Shown here: positions 34,439 to 47,185 of the stretch, in pieces
How the letters are laid out: the number at the start of each line of letters is the position of its first letter
How positions within the stretch are numbered: position 1 is the stretch's first letter
Assembly: GCA_030272155.1 (NCBI GenBank)
Contig: CP126200.1
Coordinates: forward strand, 2,852,001 to 2,916,000
Length of the DNA: 64,000 nucleotides
Reading direction: 5' to 3'
Origin: Tetradesmus obliquus
Lineage: Eukaryota > Chlorophyta > Chlorophyceae > Sphaeropleales > Scenedesmaceae
Program-made: the position numbers and the translations under genes
Notes under the pieces: generated by a model
Seen by the model: only the letters and a program-made list of their open reading frames with translations
The model's database searches: none
Told to the model about the DNA's origin: nothing

Positions 34439-34980
34439 TGTTAGTGCTGCTGCTGCAGCAGCTGCCCCTGATGCTAACGATAGTACACCACCGGATGTGT
34501 GGCGTCGACTGATTGCCGTCAAAATATGAGCAAGACGTTTATAGTACCAGATCTTGCGAGGCGATTGGACACAGTGACCACTGCTTGTGAGTCGAGAGGT
34601 GCACGTGACAAGACAGACAGCCTGATGTGCTCAAACGATGCTTTGAAACGACGTCTTGCAAGTCGAGCATGAAACGTCGACCCGAAGGAAGGGCACCAGC
34701 CTTGCAGTAAACTAGGGTACTGTTACCCAGATGACTGCCCCTTGTTATTGTCAGGTTATCGATGTCAACAGGGGTGGCCGGCCAGTTTCATTCAACCAAA
34801 GCATTTCCGGGTGCCTGACCACTGTTTTGAGCACCCAGCGCTGCCTACACCTCGGCAGCATGCTGCCATGATGAAACATGTGCATGCCACTGCAACTGCC
34901 TGGCCAAGATAACTGCTGCTGAAGCTGCTGTCAAGCACTCACTCTACGCTGCAGATGTGCACTTTAGCACTCCTGCCGGT
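34324..34980. promoter_or_regulatory. Divergent intergenic region, bL17m and USP
   Basis: 657 bp between the two start codons. 34330-34465 is CTG-rich; 34510-34950 is less repetitive. No TATA box or gene is obvious. Shared promoter role inferred from divergent layout. Confidence 0.4.
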
Positions 34981-35614
34981 ATGACAGAACCATCCAGCAG
35001 CAAGCAGCACGTTTCTGTGCCGGGCATGTGCAACACAGGCAACACATGTTACCTCAACGCAGCACTACAGGCCATGGCCAGCAGTCCAGTGCTGTGTGAG
35101 GCTTTATCCCAGCTTGCAGGATTCCTGCAAGCAAGCAGCAGCTGCAGCAGCACAGCGCAACAGCCCTCGGCTGCTGCGCAGCTGCTGGCAGCTGTGAAAG
35201 GGGCAGTGAAGTTCATCCTGCATGGTGCGCAATGAAGGGCTTTCGCTCCCTAAGACCATGCATGAACTGTGTCTTTTCGTTGAACAGGCGGACATGTTGT
35301 GCAGGCATGCGCAGTGCAGCGGCACTGTAGGATGAGGAGTGTTGCCATCATACACAGTACTGCAGTGCTACCTGCATCATTGCACTCTGCACGCACAACG
35401 TGCAGTGTCCTAAGCACCTGATGTGCGCTACTTGCTGCCATCTCAACCCATGCTGTGTGACATGTGCAATATGCTGCACCTTCCTGTTACAACGCATGCT
35501 ACACGCAGGCCCAGACGGTTCTGACGCTGCAGTATCCCCATCAGCACTCGCAGCACGCGCAGCCCAGGGCCAGCTGCTGCTGCAGCTGCACACCCTGCTG
35601 GCAGCCTTGCAAGC

Positions 35615-35657
<43 letters not shown>

Positions 35658-36322
35658 GCTGTGCATGCTGGGGCCCTGCAGGCTGCGCTGGCGTGGCATG
35701 TGCCTGAAGGGGTGCTGGAGCACGGCTGCCAGCATGACACGGCAGAGGCGTTTGAGGTGGGTGTGCAAAAACCTTGCAAAGTTAATTGTTGCTGCAGCAT
35801 GGCTAGCAGCATGACACTGCTGAAGCCTTTGAGGTAGGTGTGCGGAGTGTCACCTGCAAGGTTTAAAAAGTTGTGGCAGAACTGCCACCCAGCTATTGTT
35901 CATTACAGGTGTTGGCATACGCTGGCACCTGTACATCTGTCACTCAAACAGCATGTTTACAGCGCTGCAGCTGCGCCACTTACTGCAAACGATGTTATCT
36001 GCTCCATGCACACTGGTCTCAAGCATCATGTGCCTCGTGTGTTTCTATGCAGGGGCTTTGTCAATTGACATGATATCTGTGTATGCTGCGACACGTGGCA
36101 TGTATGGCACGCTGATGTGGTTGTGTTGTATTGCCATCCGCAGGCTGTATGTGATGCTGCCGCCACTGAGGTGGCTTGCTGGCAGCAGCTAAAACTGGAG
36201 CAACAGCTGGTGCCTGGCTTGCAGTGCCTGCTGCAGCAGCAGGCATCACACATGCCCACACTGCAGCAGCAGCAGCAGCAGGACAGGGCGGCAGCAATAC
36301 AGCTGCGAGCAACCACACCCAT

Positions 36323-36354
<32 letters not shown>

Positions 36355-36424
36355 GGCGACAAAGACAACCAAGCCCGCTGCCGCCAGGTCTGGTTGTGCC
36401 TGGTGGCGACCATCAGCTACTGTC

Positions 36425-36478
<54 letters not shown>

Positions 36479-37619
36479 TTCAGCAGCAGCGCCGGTTTGT
36501 GGCAGCCTGTCCTGGCTGCCTGTGTTTGGGGCCACCACTGACCTCATCACATGCGCTGCATGCGGCTACAGGTAGGGTAGGGTGCTGCAGGGTCGCCTGG
36601 GCAAGCTGTGTTTGACTGGCTTCTGTCATATGTGTTTGACCGGTGTTTGACCACCGCGATGCAGCAGGCCCTTGGAGGTGTTGCGCAGCAGAGGACATGC
36701 CAGTGTGGCCAGCACTGTGCATGCTGCTGCAATTGAGAAACCATGACGATACCAGCAAACAGCTTCCCCCGTTACTGCTGCAGGCACGTGCACAGCTCTT
36801 GATGTCCATGCTCACTGTTTGCCTCACACTGTTTTGCTGTCTTTGCAGGTTTCCTCGCGTCCTTGCGCGCTTCGCTTGCCTACCCCTGCCCCTACAAGCA
36901 AGCTACAGCAGCAGCAGCGGCCGCTTTGTACTGCCTGCAGGGCTCACCTTGCAGCAGTGCCTGGGGCGGTACAGTCAGCCTGAGGTGGTGCAGGGGGTGG
37001 AGTGCCTGAGGTGCAGCTTGAGAGCATCTTGCAAGGCAGCAGCAGCAGCAGCAGCAGCAAGTGGGACAACTGCTGCAATGCAGGCAGCAGCAGCAGCCGC
37101 AGGGGAAGGAGTCCTGGCACCAACTAGCAGGCAGGCAGATGCAGATGCATGTGCAGCGGCAGCAGCAGTGCCAGCAGATGTGCCTTCAGGTAGCTGGCAC
37201 AATGCACGCTCAGCCAGCAGTGGCGATGACGCACCATCACCATCAACATCAGCATCGCCAGCGGCAGCAGCAGCAGCAGCAGCACTGTTGCAGCAGTTGC
37301 AGCACCTCAGCTGCCTCTCCGCACCCCTACCTCCACTCAACTACCAGCAGCTGCTGCAGGCAGCAAGTCTGCCGTGGCTGCGAGTCAAGCGCAGCGTGGT
37401 CAAGCAGACGTGCATTGCCAAGGCTCCTGCGGTGCTGGTGCTGCAGCTGCAGCGATCTGTGCATGTGGCTGGGGGTGGGGCCAAGGTGCAGGGGCATGCG
37501 GCATTTCCGCTGGTGCTTGATATGGGCACGTTTGTGCTGCAGGAGCAGCAGGAGATGCAGCATGATGGTGAGGAGTGTGGCGCAAGCGATGAAGCACAGC
37601 AGCCGCAGCCGCCGCCGCC

Positions 37620-37664
<45 letters not shown>

Positions 37665-37712
37665 CCGGAAAGCTGCAGAGTCGCGCTCAAGTAGCGAAGC
37701 ACAGCCGCCGCC

Positions 37713-37767
<55 letters not shown>

Positions 37768-37808
37768 CAGCGAGATGCTGCAGAGTTGGGTGCAAGCGGC
37801 GAAGCATC

Positions 37809-37855
<47 letters not shown>

Positions 37856-38256
37856 GCTTTCTGTACGACCTGACTGCAGTCGTGCAGCACCTCGGCTTCA
37901 GCCAGGCATCAGGGCACTACATCATGTACAGGCGCGTGACGCAGCAGCAGCTGCTGCCACAACAGGGTCAGCACTACTCTGTGGGTGGTGCCTCAGGTTC
38001 TGCCAGTGACCAGGAAGCCAGCAATGCAGATAGTCAGTGTGGGGGATTGCATCAGCAGCAGCAGGATGCTTGCGGCAACTGTGGCGGGAACGGTTTGCCA
38101 AGCTGCGTTGGGCGCATCAGCAGCAGTAGCAGCAGCAATGTGGACAGGTGCTGGTGGTTTCGTGTCAACGACAGCAGAGTGGCCGAGGTGGATGTGCAGG
38201 AAGTGCTGCAGTGCCATGCTACGCTGCTAGTGTATGAACAGCGGTCACAGCGTTAA
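34981..38256 (+). CDS. Ubiquitin-specific protease (USP/UBP, C19), four exons, poly-Q rich
   Basis: Cysteine protease that removes ubiquitin from substrates. Exons: 34981-35224, 35509-35756, 36144-36571, 36849-38256 (2328 nt, 775 aa). Cys box at the N-terminus: GMCNTGNTCYLNAALQ, nucleophile Cys23. QHDTAEAFE matches the QHDA-E-F box. Paired CAACGY and CLRC motifs resemble the USP zinc ribbon. His box QASGHYIMYRR (about His663), then WWFRVNDSRV with the third catalytic position near Asn747/Asp748. Short spacing before the Cys box and the CLPLPL motif recall the USP30/UBP27 branch (weak inference). CAG tracts encode poly-Q at 36312-36350, 36425-36475, 37621-37662, 37717-37765 and 37810-37853, placed between core motifs, so probably in loops. 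Confidence 0.92.
35790..35842 (+). repeat. Echo of the end of USP exon 2
   Basis: AGCATGACACTGCTGAAGCC through TTTGAGGTAGGTGTGCG repeats 35731-35766 with its donor, about 80 bp downstream. The repeat keeps a GTAGGT donor. Confidence 0.82.
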
Positions 38257-39238
38257 AACTTGAAGGCAAGGTAGTACGGTGCATAACGTAATCACTTTAA
38301 GACATGGAATTACGAACGTTTGCGAGAGCCCTTGATCTTGGGTGACTAATTACGGTGTTTCCTATGGTTTCGCGAGGAGTTGGTGCCTGTGTTAGTGCTT
38401 TTCGCGTACAGGCAGTGCAGCTGCCTTTGAAAGTCATAGAAGAAGCACTTATCAAAGCTGAAGCAGTCATTCACAAGCCCAGAGGGCCATCATTATCACT
38501 GCGCAGCCTGGAACAAGCCCAGCAGAGACAGACGATGCTGTCTGCAGCACTGCCTGCCCCTGGGCTCATGACAGTGTTACACCAAGTTTCGCGAGCAGCA
38601 GCAGCGAAACATTCCTTCACTCATTGGTGTTCGCGAATGAAGGGCCTTGCTGAATTAAAATTTCCCAAAGGGTTTGTGCGATTACAGTAGTGACTGAACT
38701 GTTGCTGCATGCACCTGCCTGTCACCAATCAATGGTGTTGACCTGACGGTGTTTGTTTGTTCATCAGCTGCAGCTGTTGGGAATGCTACGCGCGCTGTCA
38801 GGTTGCAGAGCGAGGCAGCAGAGTGTTGCATCTGCTCACATCCAATGTTTCGTTGTAATGGTCAGCGCCCCAAATCAGACTCCGTTTGACGTATACTCCA
38901 TCGCATTGTCTTTAAAGATGTCGCACACTGTATGTTGTAGATCCGTGTCGAAACCCACGTGATTGCCCTGCTTGCGTGTCCTGTAATCCGGACGGCCGGC
39001 TGATCAATCGTAATCTAGACGGGCCTCGTCCTGGAAGACTGCCGGAACCCTGTTGCATGGGTTAGTTGCGCTGTATTGTCTGTAAAGGGTGTACATTGGG
39101 GCCCCGTTAGTCATGCCGCAGCACTGTTTGTAAAATGCTGCAGCACTTTTGAAACTGCCGCTGCCAGCCCTACACGCTGAATCTGTGCTGGACAGTCTCC
39201 TCGAACATATTCTTTGACATATACACAATTTGTTCATC
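38257..39238. other. Intergenic between USP and the DMT-like gene
   Basis: An open frame at 38355-38690 (111 codons, Ala/Leu/Lys-rich, contains FPKGFVRLQ at its end) is the best coding candidate, but no family, splice or neighbour evidence supports it. TTTCGCGA motifs recur at about 38368, 38587 and 38628. TGTAA occurs near 38853 and 38980. Confidence 0.4.
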
Positions 39239-40245
39239 ATGTCTGGGCGCAAGGAGCAGCTGATCCGCACATTGAGCAGCAGGGCAGAGACAGCACCCTT
39301 GTCAAAGCCTATGTTTGCTGCTTGGCTGGTGGCAGTCGTGTTTGTGCAGTTCGTCTGGGGCCTCTGGGCCGTATGCACACGCTACATGCAGGTATGGTTT
39401 GAGGACTGTGGCTGTGGCTGTGGTGTACAGCATCGCCATGCATCAGGGCTGCAGAAGTTGCAGCAGCGCTGTGGAGAGAGTTTCCATGGCAATGTTCACG
39501 CATGGGCTGCAGGCATAGGGTGTACAAATCCAACACACCTTACACGTTGCTTAAACATCATAAGTAATCAACAGTCACTGCTTCAAAAGCATGTTTGCAG
39601 GTGCTGCAGATGTTGCTTGCCCTGCCAGCCCGGCTTCGCCAACAGCTCCATGCGCGGATGCAAGAAAAGTGCCTTCTGACACTTCCATGATGAACTCATG
39701 CACATGATCATGCAGCATCCAACGAGCCATCCATGCACCTGACAAATCCCAGATGACAAACCCCCGGACTCATTCCGTGCTGTTCTGCGCTGTGCACGTG
39801 CAGACGCGGCCCAATCCAGTTGCCCCCACGCTGCAGCTGCTGGTGGTGCTCAACATCATTGCTTGGCCCAGCGTAGTGGCCCTGGTGTACCTGCCCAACT
39901 GCACAATGCGGCGGCTGCAGCAGCGCAAACAGCGCCGGCAGCAGCAGCAGACGGCTGCATGTGCGGCTGTCGGTGGCTGCACTGCAAATCAGGACGATGC
40001 GTATGTCTTCACACCATCGAACAGCAACGAGCAGCAGGATGCTGAGCTGGGACAGGCCTTCCAGAAGCAGCAGCAGCAGGAAGAGGCGGAGGATGAAATG
40101 CCGCAAGGCTGGCGGCAGCGGCTGGTGGCGTTTGCTAGGGCGCAGGTGTTGCCATCTGCGATCGGCGGCATCGCCTGCCTGTACAACCTGGTCAACATAT
40201 ACGCAACCAAGTTCACCACAAGCTACCTTGTGCAGGTGTGTGGCG

Positions 40246-40276
<31 letters not shown>

Positions 40277-41232
40277 ATGTTGTTATTACGTTTAATTTTT
40301 GCAGGTGCTGGTGCCTGTTCTCGTTGTGCCCTGCTATTCACGCTGCTCCCCGCAGCCATATTATCGTCACGTCCATCTTCACGCCTCTCTTCACACCTCT
40401 CTTCCTATGCTAAGTTCACGCCGCACTTGTCTCCTGCCGTGCAGCTTATGTTCATGTTCAAGCCGCTGCTCGTGGCCATCTCAAGCTCGCTGCTGCTGCG
40501 GCAGCCTCGAGCCCACGATGTGTACCTCACACTGCTCGTGCGCGTGCCGCCCTGCCTTGCAGCTAATGTTCATGTTCACACCGCTCCTCATGCCCACACC
40601 ACGTTCATAGGCATCTCCACGCCTGTTTTAATGCCTGTCCTCTGATGAACTCTGCACCTGATGTGTGTCCGGCTGTGCAGCTCATGCTCATGGCGAACCG
40701 CAACATCACGCTGCTCGTGTTTGTTCCGCTTGCATTAGGCATCGAAGGCACTGAATTTGCGTGGCTGTGGGTGCTGAAGCCGATGGACATCGGCGTGTTA
40801 GTTGGCTCCGCAATAGTCATCTACACGGGCGCGAACCTGCTACTGCAGATGACCACTCGCACCGTGGGCGCGAATCTGGTCAGCGTTTTCATCAGCTTGC
40901 GGCTGGTTGGATCGATTGTTGGGGAGATTGTGCTGCTGAAAGATACGCCGCAGCACTGGCTGACTTGGCTAGGGTTTGGGTGTGTTATTGTCACAATGAC
41001 AGTGTTTTTGTGTTACCAGCAGCGCTTCGGCAGGCAGCACCTGCCTACCAAGAGGGCTAGCGATGCTGATCTAGCTGCAGACGGTGCAGATGCGGCAGCC
41101 GCGTCAGGTGTTGATGGTGCTTCTGGTGCCTCTGTTGCAGCTAGCCGTTTGCAGGATTTGGCTGTTCAGCAGTGTGACAGCAGCCATGGCAGCAAGCCAG
41201 CTGCAACTGCTGACTCAGCGCATCGCATCTAG
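39239..41232 (+). CDS. Drug/metabolite transporter (EamA)-like membrane protein, four exons
   Basis: Probable multi-span solute transporter, about 409 aa. Exons: 39239-39391, 39804-40235, 40445-40537, 40681-41232, all phase 0. Hydrophobic segments: MFAAWLVAVVFVQFVWGLWA, LLVVLNIIAWPSVVALVYL, IGGIACLYNLVNIYATKF, LMFMFKPLLVAISSSLLL, VFVPLALGIEGTEFAWLWV, IGVLVGSAIVIYTGANLLL, ANLVSVFISLRLVGSIVGEI and LTWLGFGCVIVTMTVFLCY. A hydrophilic Gln/Glu-rich loop (about residues 75-125) and an Ala/Ser-rich tail are probably cytosolic. The GE-I-L-K pattern before the last helix fits the DMT superfamily. The third exon's donor (CTC/GTGCGC) is the least certain junction. The substrate is unknown. Confidence 0.75.
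40445..40720 (+). repeat. Three related copies at the DMT exon 3/4 acceptors
   Basis: 40438-40470, 40554-40590 and 40672-40700 share a GCAGCT-ATG-TCATG-TTCA pattern after a pyrimidine-rich acceptor, and 40515-40545 resembles 40700-40722 (CTCACACTGCTCGTG against ATCACGCTGCTCGTG). Exon 4 may itself derive from a duplicated exon 3 edge. Confidence 0.7.
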
Positions 41233-41424
41233 TGGCGCTGCTCCTTGCTGCACTCTCGACAATTTTTGCTGGTTGTATGCTTGGCGGTATGCTGCGCGAA
41301 GCGCAGCTGCTGCATCGCCAGTGTGACTGAGAAGGGGTGTGTATCTCAACATATGGGGCTTTTCACAGAAAATCAGAGTATGCAGCCATGCAGGGGTGTG
41401 CTGTGGAGGCCGGCATGTCCGTCC

Positions 41425-41625
41425 AGGTTGCAGTGAGATCTACAGTGCAGATTTAATATCTACAGTGCAGCTTCAAGATCTACAATAAAGCTTGGAGATC
41501 TACACGGCAGCTGTGGAAACTGACACTTATGCGGCATTTTGAGGTCCACAATGCAGCTAGAGATTTACATACCAGTTGTGGGATCTGCTGTGCATTTGTG
41601 ACAGCTACAGTGCAGCTGTGATGCC
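41425..41625 (+). repeat. Diverged minisatellite of about 20-25 bp units
   Basis: Repeated GAGATCTACAGTGCAGCTT-like units: GATCTACAGTGCAGAT, ATCTACAGTGCAGCTTC, GATCTACAATAAAGCTTG, GATCTACACGGCAGC, then more degenerate copies up to GACAGCTACAGTGCAGC. Confidence 0.65.
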
Positions 41626-41800
41626 GGCATCTGCTGCAGTAATGGGCCTCCTGTCCAGGCAGTGCGGCCATTGTTTTGCAGGGTGTTGCTGCATGTTGTT
41701 ACGGTGCGGTGTGTAGGCAGCTTCTCTGCTTTTTTGCCGTAGTGCGCATGCATGTAGACTAACTGACTTGATGGCACTGCATGCCAATAATCTACTGTTT

Positions 41801-41867
41801 TGACCGCGCTGCCTGTTGGCGTAGATGCAATGGCTTGATGGGTAACATGATGATGACCGCGCTGCCT
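41801..41867 (+). mobile_element. Very short retroposon-like insertion with (ATG)n tail, copy 2
   Basis: A 39-bp insertion (41815-41853; ATGGCTTGATGGGTAACATG near its end) is flanked by exact 14-bp direct repeats TGACCGCGCTGCCT (41801-41814 and 41854-41867). Its core matches copy 1. Confidence 0.72.
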
Positions 41868-42793
41868 TGATGTGTGATTGGTGCGCTGGCATGTGTTGTA
41901 GCTGGCTGATGGGGCGCTGCGCACGGACCCCTCAGCTGTCATCTGCAATTTTGGTGCATTTGCTGCTTTTTTGGTCCCACGCCTGTGTTGGGCGCCACCT
42001 AGCAATGGTTTCAGGGATCAGCCACCTGAAGAATTCAGGCTTGGTTGTTGCACGTTGGTGGCACATGCTGCCAGGTGCACGGTAGCAACAGTTTGCCTGG
42101 AAACATAAGCTTTTTTGATGTTGCTTCAAAGAATGTTGTTTGCGCTGTATGCCATGGCAGCATTGGCGCTTGGTGCGGATGAGCCGATCAGAGGCAGGTT
42201 TCCTTTGTAGTTGTGCCATGCATATAACGTGCAAGCCGACAGCTGTGCGTGAACATCAACAGGCACTTTTTACATTACATTACACATTACATTACATGCT
42301 CCGCTCAACGAGGAATTTTAAATCGTAGCAGAACCTGCAGGTTTTCCGCCAGCTGGCTGTGAAATGCAAGGCTGTTGGATTCCAGCGGCAGGGCCATATC
42401 CTTGCAATGCCTTCTGCACTCAGGTTTCAGGGTTGTTTTTCTGCTGGTTCGTCACTGAAGGAATTGTTCCCAGGCAGCATTGCCGCAGTGGATTTTTCAA
42501 TGCCCCTGCACATGCACTGTTGCTGGTGCTCTCAGAACCCAGGCTGCTCTTGATGTGAGTGGTGTGTCGTGCCTGTTGTTGCTGTTGCCTGCATGGCACA
42601 TGCAGCTGCCGTTGTACACCGTGAAGTGTGCTGCCACAGAGCCCTCTGCTCTGTGTGTTTGAAACCGCACACCAATTGGTGTCAGAGGCCCCTTTACAGC
42701 GGTTCATGTGCCTGCTGTCAGTTGCTGCCAGTTGCGGTTGATGCAAGGTAACAAAGCCTTTTAGCAGCCATGGTGTAGCATGTTGCAGTGGCG

Positions 42794-42970
<177 letters not shown>

Positions 42971-43147
42971 ATGTGGTGAGCCTGGGGTCTTTGTTCAACA
43001 AATCACGGCTTCAGTTCCAATCAGAAGCTGAGACAGGCAGAGCACGCTGGTCCAAGTCTGGTTCAGAACTTGAGCCCGGCTCACATCAGCAACAGCTGCC
43101 ACTCAGCAACATTTACAGCATTTTCCACCAGCCTCTTCATCACCAGA

Positions 43148-44417
43148 CTAGGTGCTTGCCCTGCCTACTGCACCAGCAGCACTGCTGCCCATCAGCTGCA
43201 GTCCTGCCTGCTGCGCCGCCCTGGCTGCTGCAGCTGCAGCAGACGGCAAGCGGCCACCAGCTGCAGCAGCAGAACCACCACGCACACCAGCGCCAGCAGC
43301 ACTGTCAACAGCCCTGCTGCCACCGCTTATGCAGCTGCTGCTGCTTGGGACGCTGCAGCTGGCACCGGTGGCTGTGCAGGTGTTGGTGCTGCTTGGCAGG
43401 CGCTCCACTGCAGTTGCAGCTGTGGCTTGGAAGTCGCTGTACGCCTTGAGTGACTCACAGCGGCCGAACAGCGGCTGCAGTGCAGCAGACACAGCAGGGG
43501 CAGCAGGCGGGCATTTGACTCCCTGAGAAAACTTGCGTGGCTGCTGCGATGATGTCGATCAACACAACACCTCATTGTCAGAAACTGCCGTGGCTGACTC
43601 GGCTGTATGCAGGTGCGCAGTTGTGCATTTACCAGGCCCAAACCTGTCATTTTACACAAATCCTGGCTGGGGAGCAGGTCTTGTGCACGGCAGTGCAATC
43701 TAGTGTTGCAACATCTAGCAAAGAGTCACAGCCGTCTGCAGCCCTGCAACAGCACCATCTGACATTGTAAGCACGAGCATGGTGTGTCTTGCCATATCAT
43801 GGATGCGGCAAACTTGTAAGGCAAAGACATAGCAAGGGGTGCTTGCTTTCTTGTAAAAGCCGTCACCTGCTGCTGCTTCCTCGCAGGTTCCCCGCCATTG
43901 CCAGCGCACACTGCCCCTGCTGCATCACCCGGTGCAGCAGCACTAGCATCAACCAGGGGCACTGCTGCAGCAGCACTAGCATCAACCAGGGGCACTGCTG
44001 CAGCAGCTGCAGCTGGCCCTGCGCCTGCTGCCTGGCTGCTGCTGCTGCCCTTGTGGCTGCTGATGCGCACGAGAATGTCATCCACTGCTGCCCTTGCACG
44101 CTGGTACTCCGCTGCTGCTGCCAGGCCTTGCGACTGCAGCTGCCTGGCCAATGGCCCAGCACCTGCATGATAGCCAACAAGGTGACAGCAGTGGGTGCAT
44201 GCGACAAGTCATGTACTGAGTGCTGCACACAGCAGCTGGGATATGAATGCAGTGCACATGTGCCAGATGGACATTAGAGCACCAAATGTGGCTGCCCTGC
44301 TGCTAGCCCATTGCAACCGTATAGCCCTTCCCACCTGCACTTGACAGGCGATTGCCTCGCTTTGGACCAGAAGTTGGCCTGTTGCTGCCAGACAAGCAAC
44401 GCACCCTGCCTGCAGAC

Positions 44418-44454
<37 letters not shown>

Positions 44455-44540
44455 CAGGATCCCCTGAAGGACCATCTGGCTTTGCTGCGCTGCTGCTGCT
44501 GCATCTGACCCCTGCTGTGCACACCTCAGCTGCGCGGCCC

Positions 44541-44573
<33 letters not shown>

Positions 44574-45331
44574 GGCTGCATTGGTGCATCTCGCATCCTA
44601 GGCGTCCTGGGAGTGAGCGCTGTGAGGTCCTTTGTGAGCAGCATCTGAGCCCTCACTGCCAGCCCTGTCGTGGCTGCCCTACTGCTGATCAAACCTGAGC
44701 CTACTCCTGTACTGTTTATATTGTTATTGCTGCTGCTGCTGCTGTTGGAGCCAATGTGGCCAATGCGTCCTGCAACAGATGAGGCTCCCGCTAGGGAGCC
44801 GCCTACTGCTGATCTGTAGGTGGTGACTCCGCCGTTGCTGCCGGGACGGTCACCTGGAAGCAGCTTCTGCTGCAGGGACGCCATGCTGCCGGTGATGCCG
44901 CCAACAGCCATGCTGCTGACTGTGCTGCTGCTGATGCCAAGCGTCCAAGGCTGTGAGCTGCAGGCTGGGCTGCTAAGTGCACAGCAGCCGCCGCTATTGC
45001 TGTTTATGCTGCTGTCACATGTTGGAGCTGCATGCAGCTGCTGCGATTGCTGCTGTTGTTCTAGGCTGGTGTTGCTGTTGAAGCTGCTGAAGCGCTTACT
45101 GCCCAAGCTTCGTATGCGCATGACCTCTTGCTGCTGCTGCTGCTGTTGTCTACTGTGTCCAAACTGTTCAGTAAGCTGATACTGTTCCATCTGCTGCTGC
45201 TGCTGCTGCTGCTGTTGGAGCCCCAACTTCCGCAACTGCTCTGTCAGTGTCTCAGCAGCAGCTGTCTCGCTGCACTGGCAGCTGCCATTGCTGCCAGCAG
45301 TGGCAGCTGGCACCGTACTGCTGTCTCTACC

Positions 45332-45387
<56 letters not shown>

Positions 45388-45743
45388 CTCCAGCGCTGCT
45401 GCCCCTAGAGGCTGCAGCCAGCACCGTCAATGGTGCACCCGCAGCAGCTCCAGCAGCAGCACACTGCTGCTGCACTACTCCTGCTGTCCCCGAGAGAGAT
45501 TGGCAGCGCCTGTAGGCACTGCCGAGCTGCAGTGCACCCCGAGCAGGCCGCTCAGCACTGTGAGGCAGCGGCATGCATGCTGTTTCACAGCTGCCAGTGC
45601 AGCTGCTGGCTCGGGCCCTGTGTGCTCCCTGCAGCCACTCGGCAAGCTGATGTGGGGTGCCCCCTGCTGCTGCTGCTGCCTCTGAGGCTGCTAGAGGATG
45701 CAGCACATTGTCACTGGACGTCGGTGTGGGACGTAGCGGCTTG

Positions 45744-45777
<34 letters not shown>

Positions 45778-47185
45778 CTGCTGCTTCTGCTGCTACAGTG
45801 TGTCCTGCGTTGCAGCTGCCCATCAGGCCCTGATGCAGACCGTGCATGGCAAGCTGCTGGAGGTGATCTTGTGCTGACTGCTCTGCTATTGAAGAGGCAA
45901 CTTCCTCAGCAGAGCAAGCATTCAAGTGCATCTGCTGCTGCTGCCAAGCTGGCTGTACAGCATCACCTCCTGCTGTGCTGCACGGTGCTGCACCGTCAGC
46001 GTTGCTGCTCTGATGCCAGCAAGACACAGATGCTGGCGTTGCTGCTGCTCCTGCTGCTGCATCTGCATGCTGCCAGTTCTCACTGCCGCTGCCTGCACAG
46101 CAGGCATCAACAGGCCTGTAGTGCTCTACTGCTGCCTCTGCCGCCGAGTCCTCCTCTCCTACTTCTAGCAGCTGCCGCTGCCTCTCAACTGCTTGCCGCA
46201 GCTGCCTTGCTGCCTTGGCATGCAAGCCGCCTGCTGGTCCTGCAAGCACCGGCAAACCTGGCACAGGCTTGCTGCTGCTGGCTGGCCTCCTTGCTGCGTT
46301 GGTTTTACTGCTGCTGTTAGCAGCAGCAGTGCCGGGGGAGCGCCAAGTTGCACCTGCAGAAGCTGGCGATGCTCTGCCAGTGCTGGCTTTGAGTGCTGTT
46401 GCTGTTGCTGCTGCTGTTTCTGCGGCTGGCTTGTGCTTGGAGAGCTTTGCTGATGCAGCACGAGCCGCCTCAGGCTGCAGGTGGTGTTAGGGCAACAGAA
46501 GAAGTTTGCAGGAAGCAGTAGTACAAAGGCATCCTTGACAGCAGCACTGCTGAACCGCAGCACAACATCCGTCCTGCAAGCAGCTGCAGAAGCTCCGCAG
46601 GATGCGTACCTGGCCCAACACAGCAAGCTGTGTTCTGTTCCTGTAAGATGTCAAGCAGGCTACTGGCACTTTAGGGGTTGAGATAACAAGCCAAAAGGTC
46701 GCTCACCACACTCGGGCCTTCCTCCCAACCGCAAAGGTTCCATGTGTCCTCCTCCCCAATTGGTACTGCATCGTATCCAGCATCATCAACCGACGCCCTC
46801 ACAGCCACCTTGCTGCCGCTGCAACTGCCATACTTGGTGCCTGGCTGCTGCTTTGAGTTGTTCAGTGTGCTGAGTGAGCCAGCTGTTGCTGCATGGGACG
46901 TGCTGCTACTGTCAGAGTTGGCTACTGCAGGAGGCCTGCACATGCACGCCATCACATAACAACTGAGTACATCAGTGTGCAGCAACGCGTGCTGCAGCTT
47001 GACACCGATTTCAAAGCAATTGAAGCTTCAAAGCAGCTAGGTCAGACAATTGAGCAGTCATGTGTCCTCCACTGCTTCTGGCAGTACATCGTGGACAGCA
47101 GGGCTGGCCTGGCCTGGTACTGCTCAGGCTGCTGTGTCCTGCTGACCTGCTTGCCGTTGAAGCGGATGAAGCAGAGGCCATTCAT
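43148..47185 (-). CDS. Large Ser/Gln/Ala-rich protein (about 1034 aa), function unknown
   Basis: Exons on the minus strand: 47121-47185, 46707-46935, 44335-46474, 43867-44162, 43148-43522 (3105 nt, in frame). N-terminus MNGLCFIRFNGKQ; a less repetitive block EEDTWNLCGWEEGPS near residues 85-100; a possible helix AARQLRQAVERQRQLLEVGEED; then long Ser, Gln and Ala stretches (poly-S near 45335-45385). A short basic segment LLTKDLTALTPRTPRMRD and a helical YQRARAAVDDILVRISS come late. A 27-bp in-frame tandem repeat (43952-44010) encodes PLVDASAA twice. No family recognised. The exon 1 donor (GAGCA/GTACC) is weak; other junctions are ordinary. The gene is divergent from mS29. Confidence 0.62.
47045..47100 (-). 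repeat. Echo of exon 2 of the Ser/Gln-rich gene in its first intron
   Basis: Plus-strand CATGTGTCCTCCACTGC with AGTACATCGT repeats CATGTGTCCTCCTCCCC with GGTACTGCATCGT at 46740-46775 (codons for EEDTW). Confidence 0.6.

Noticed and set aside
43152..43526. Plus-strand open frame of 124 codons
   Set aside because: It is the antisense of the terminal exon of the minus-strand gene, which has matching splice phases; GC-rich repeats open both strands.
46490..46565. Coding exon with TDVVLRFSSAAVKDAF in the Ser/Gln-rich gene
   Set aside because: It needs a phase-2 donor that the preceding exon lacks. Splicing exon 2 directly to 46474 keeps the frame, so this is read as intron.
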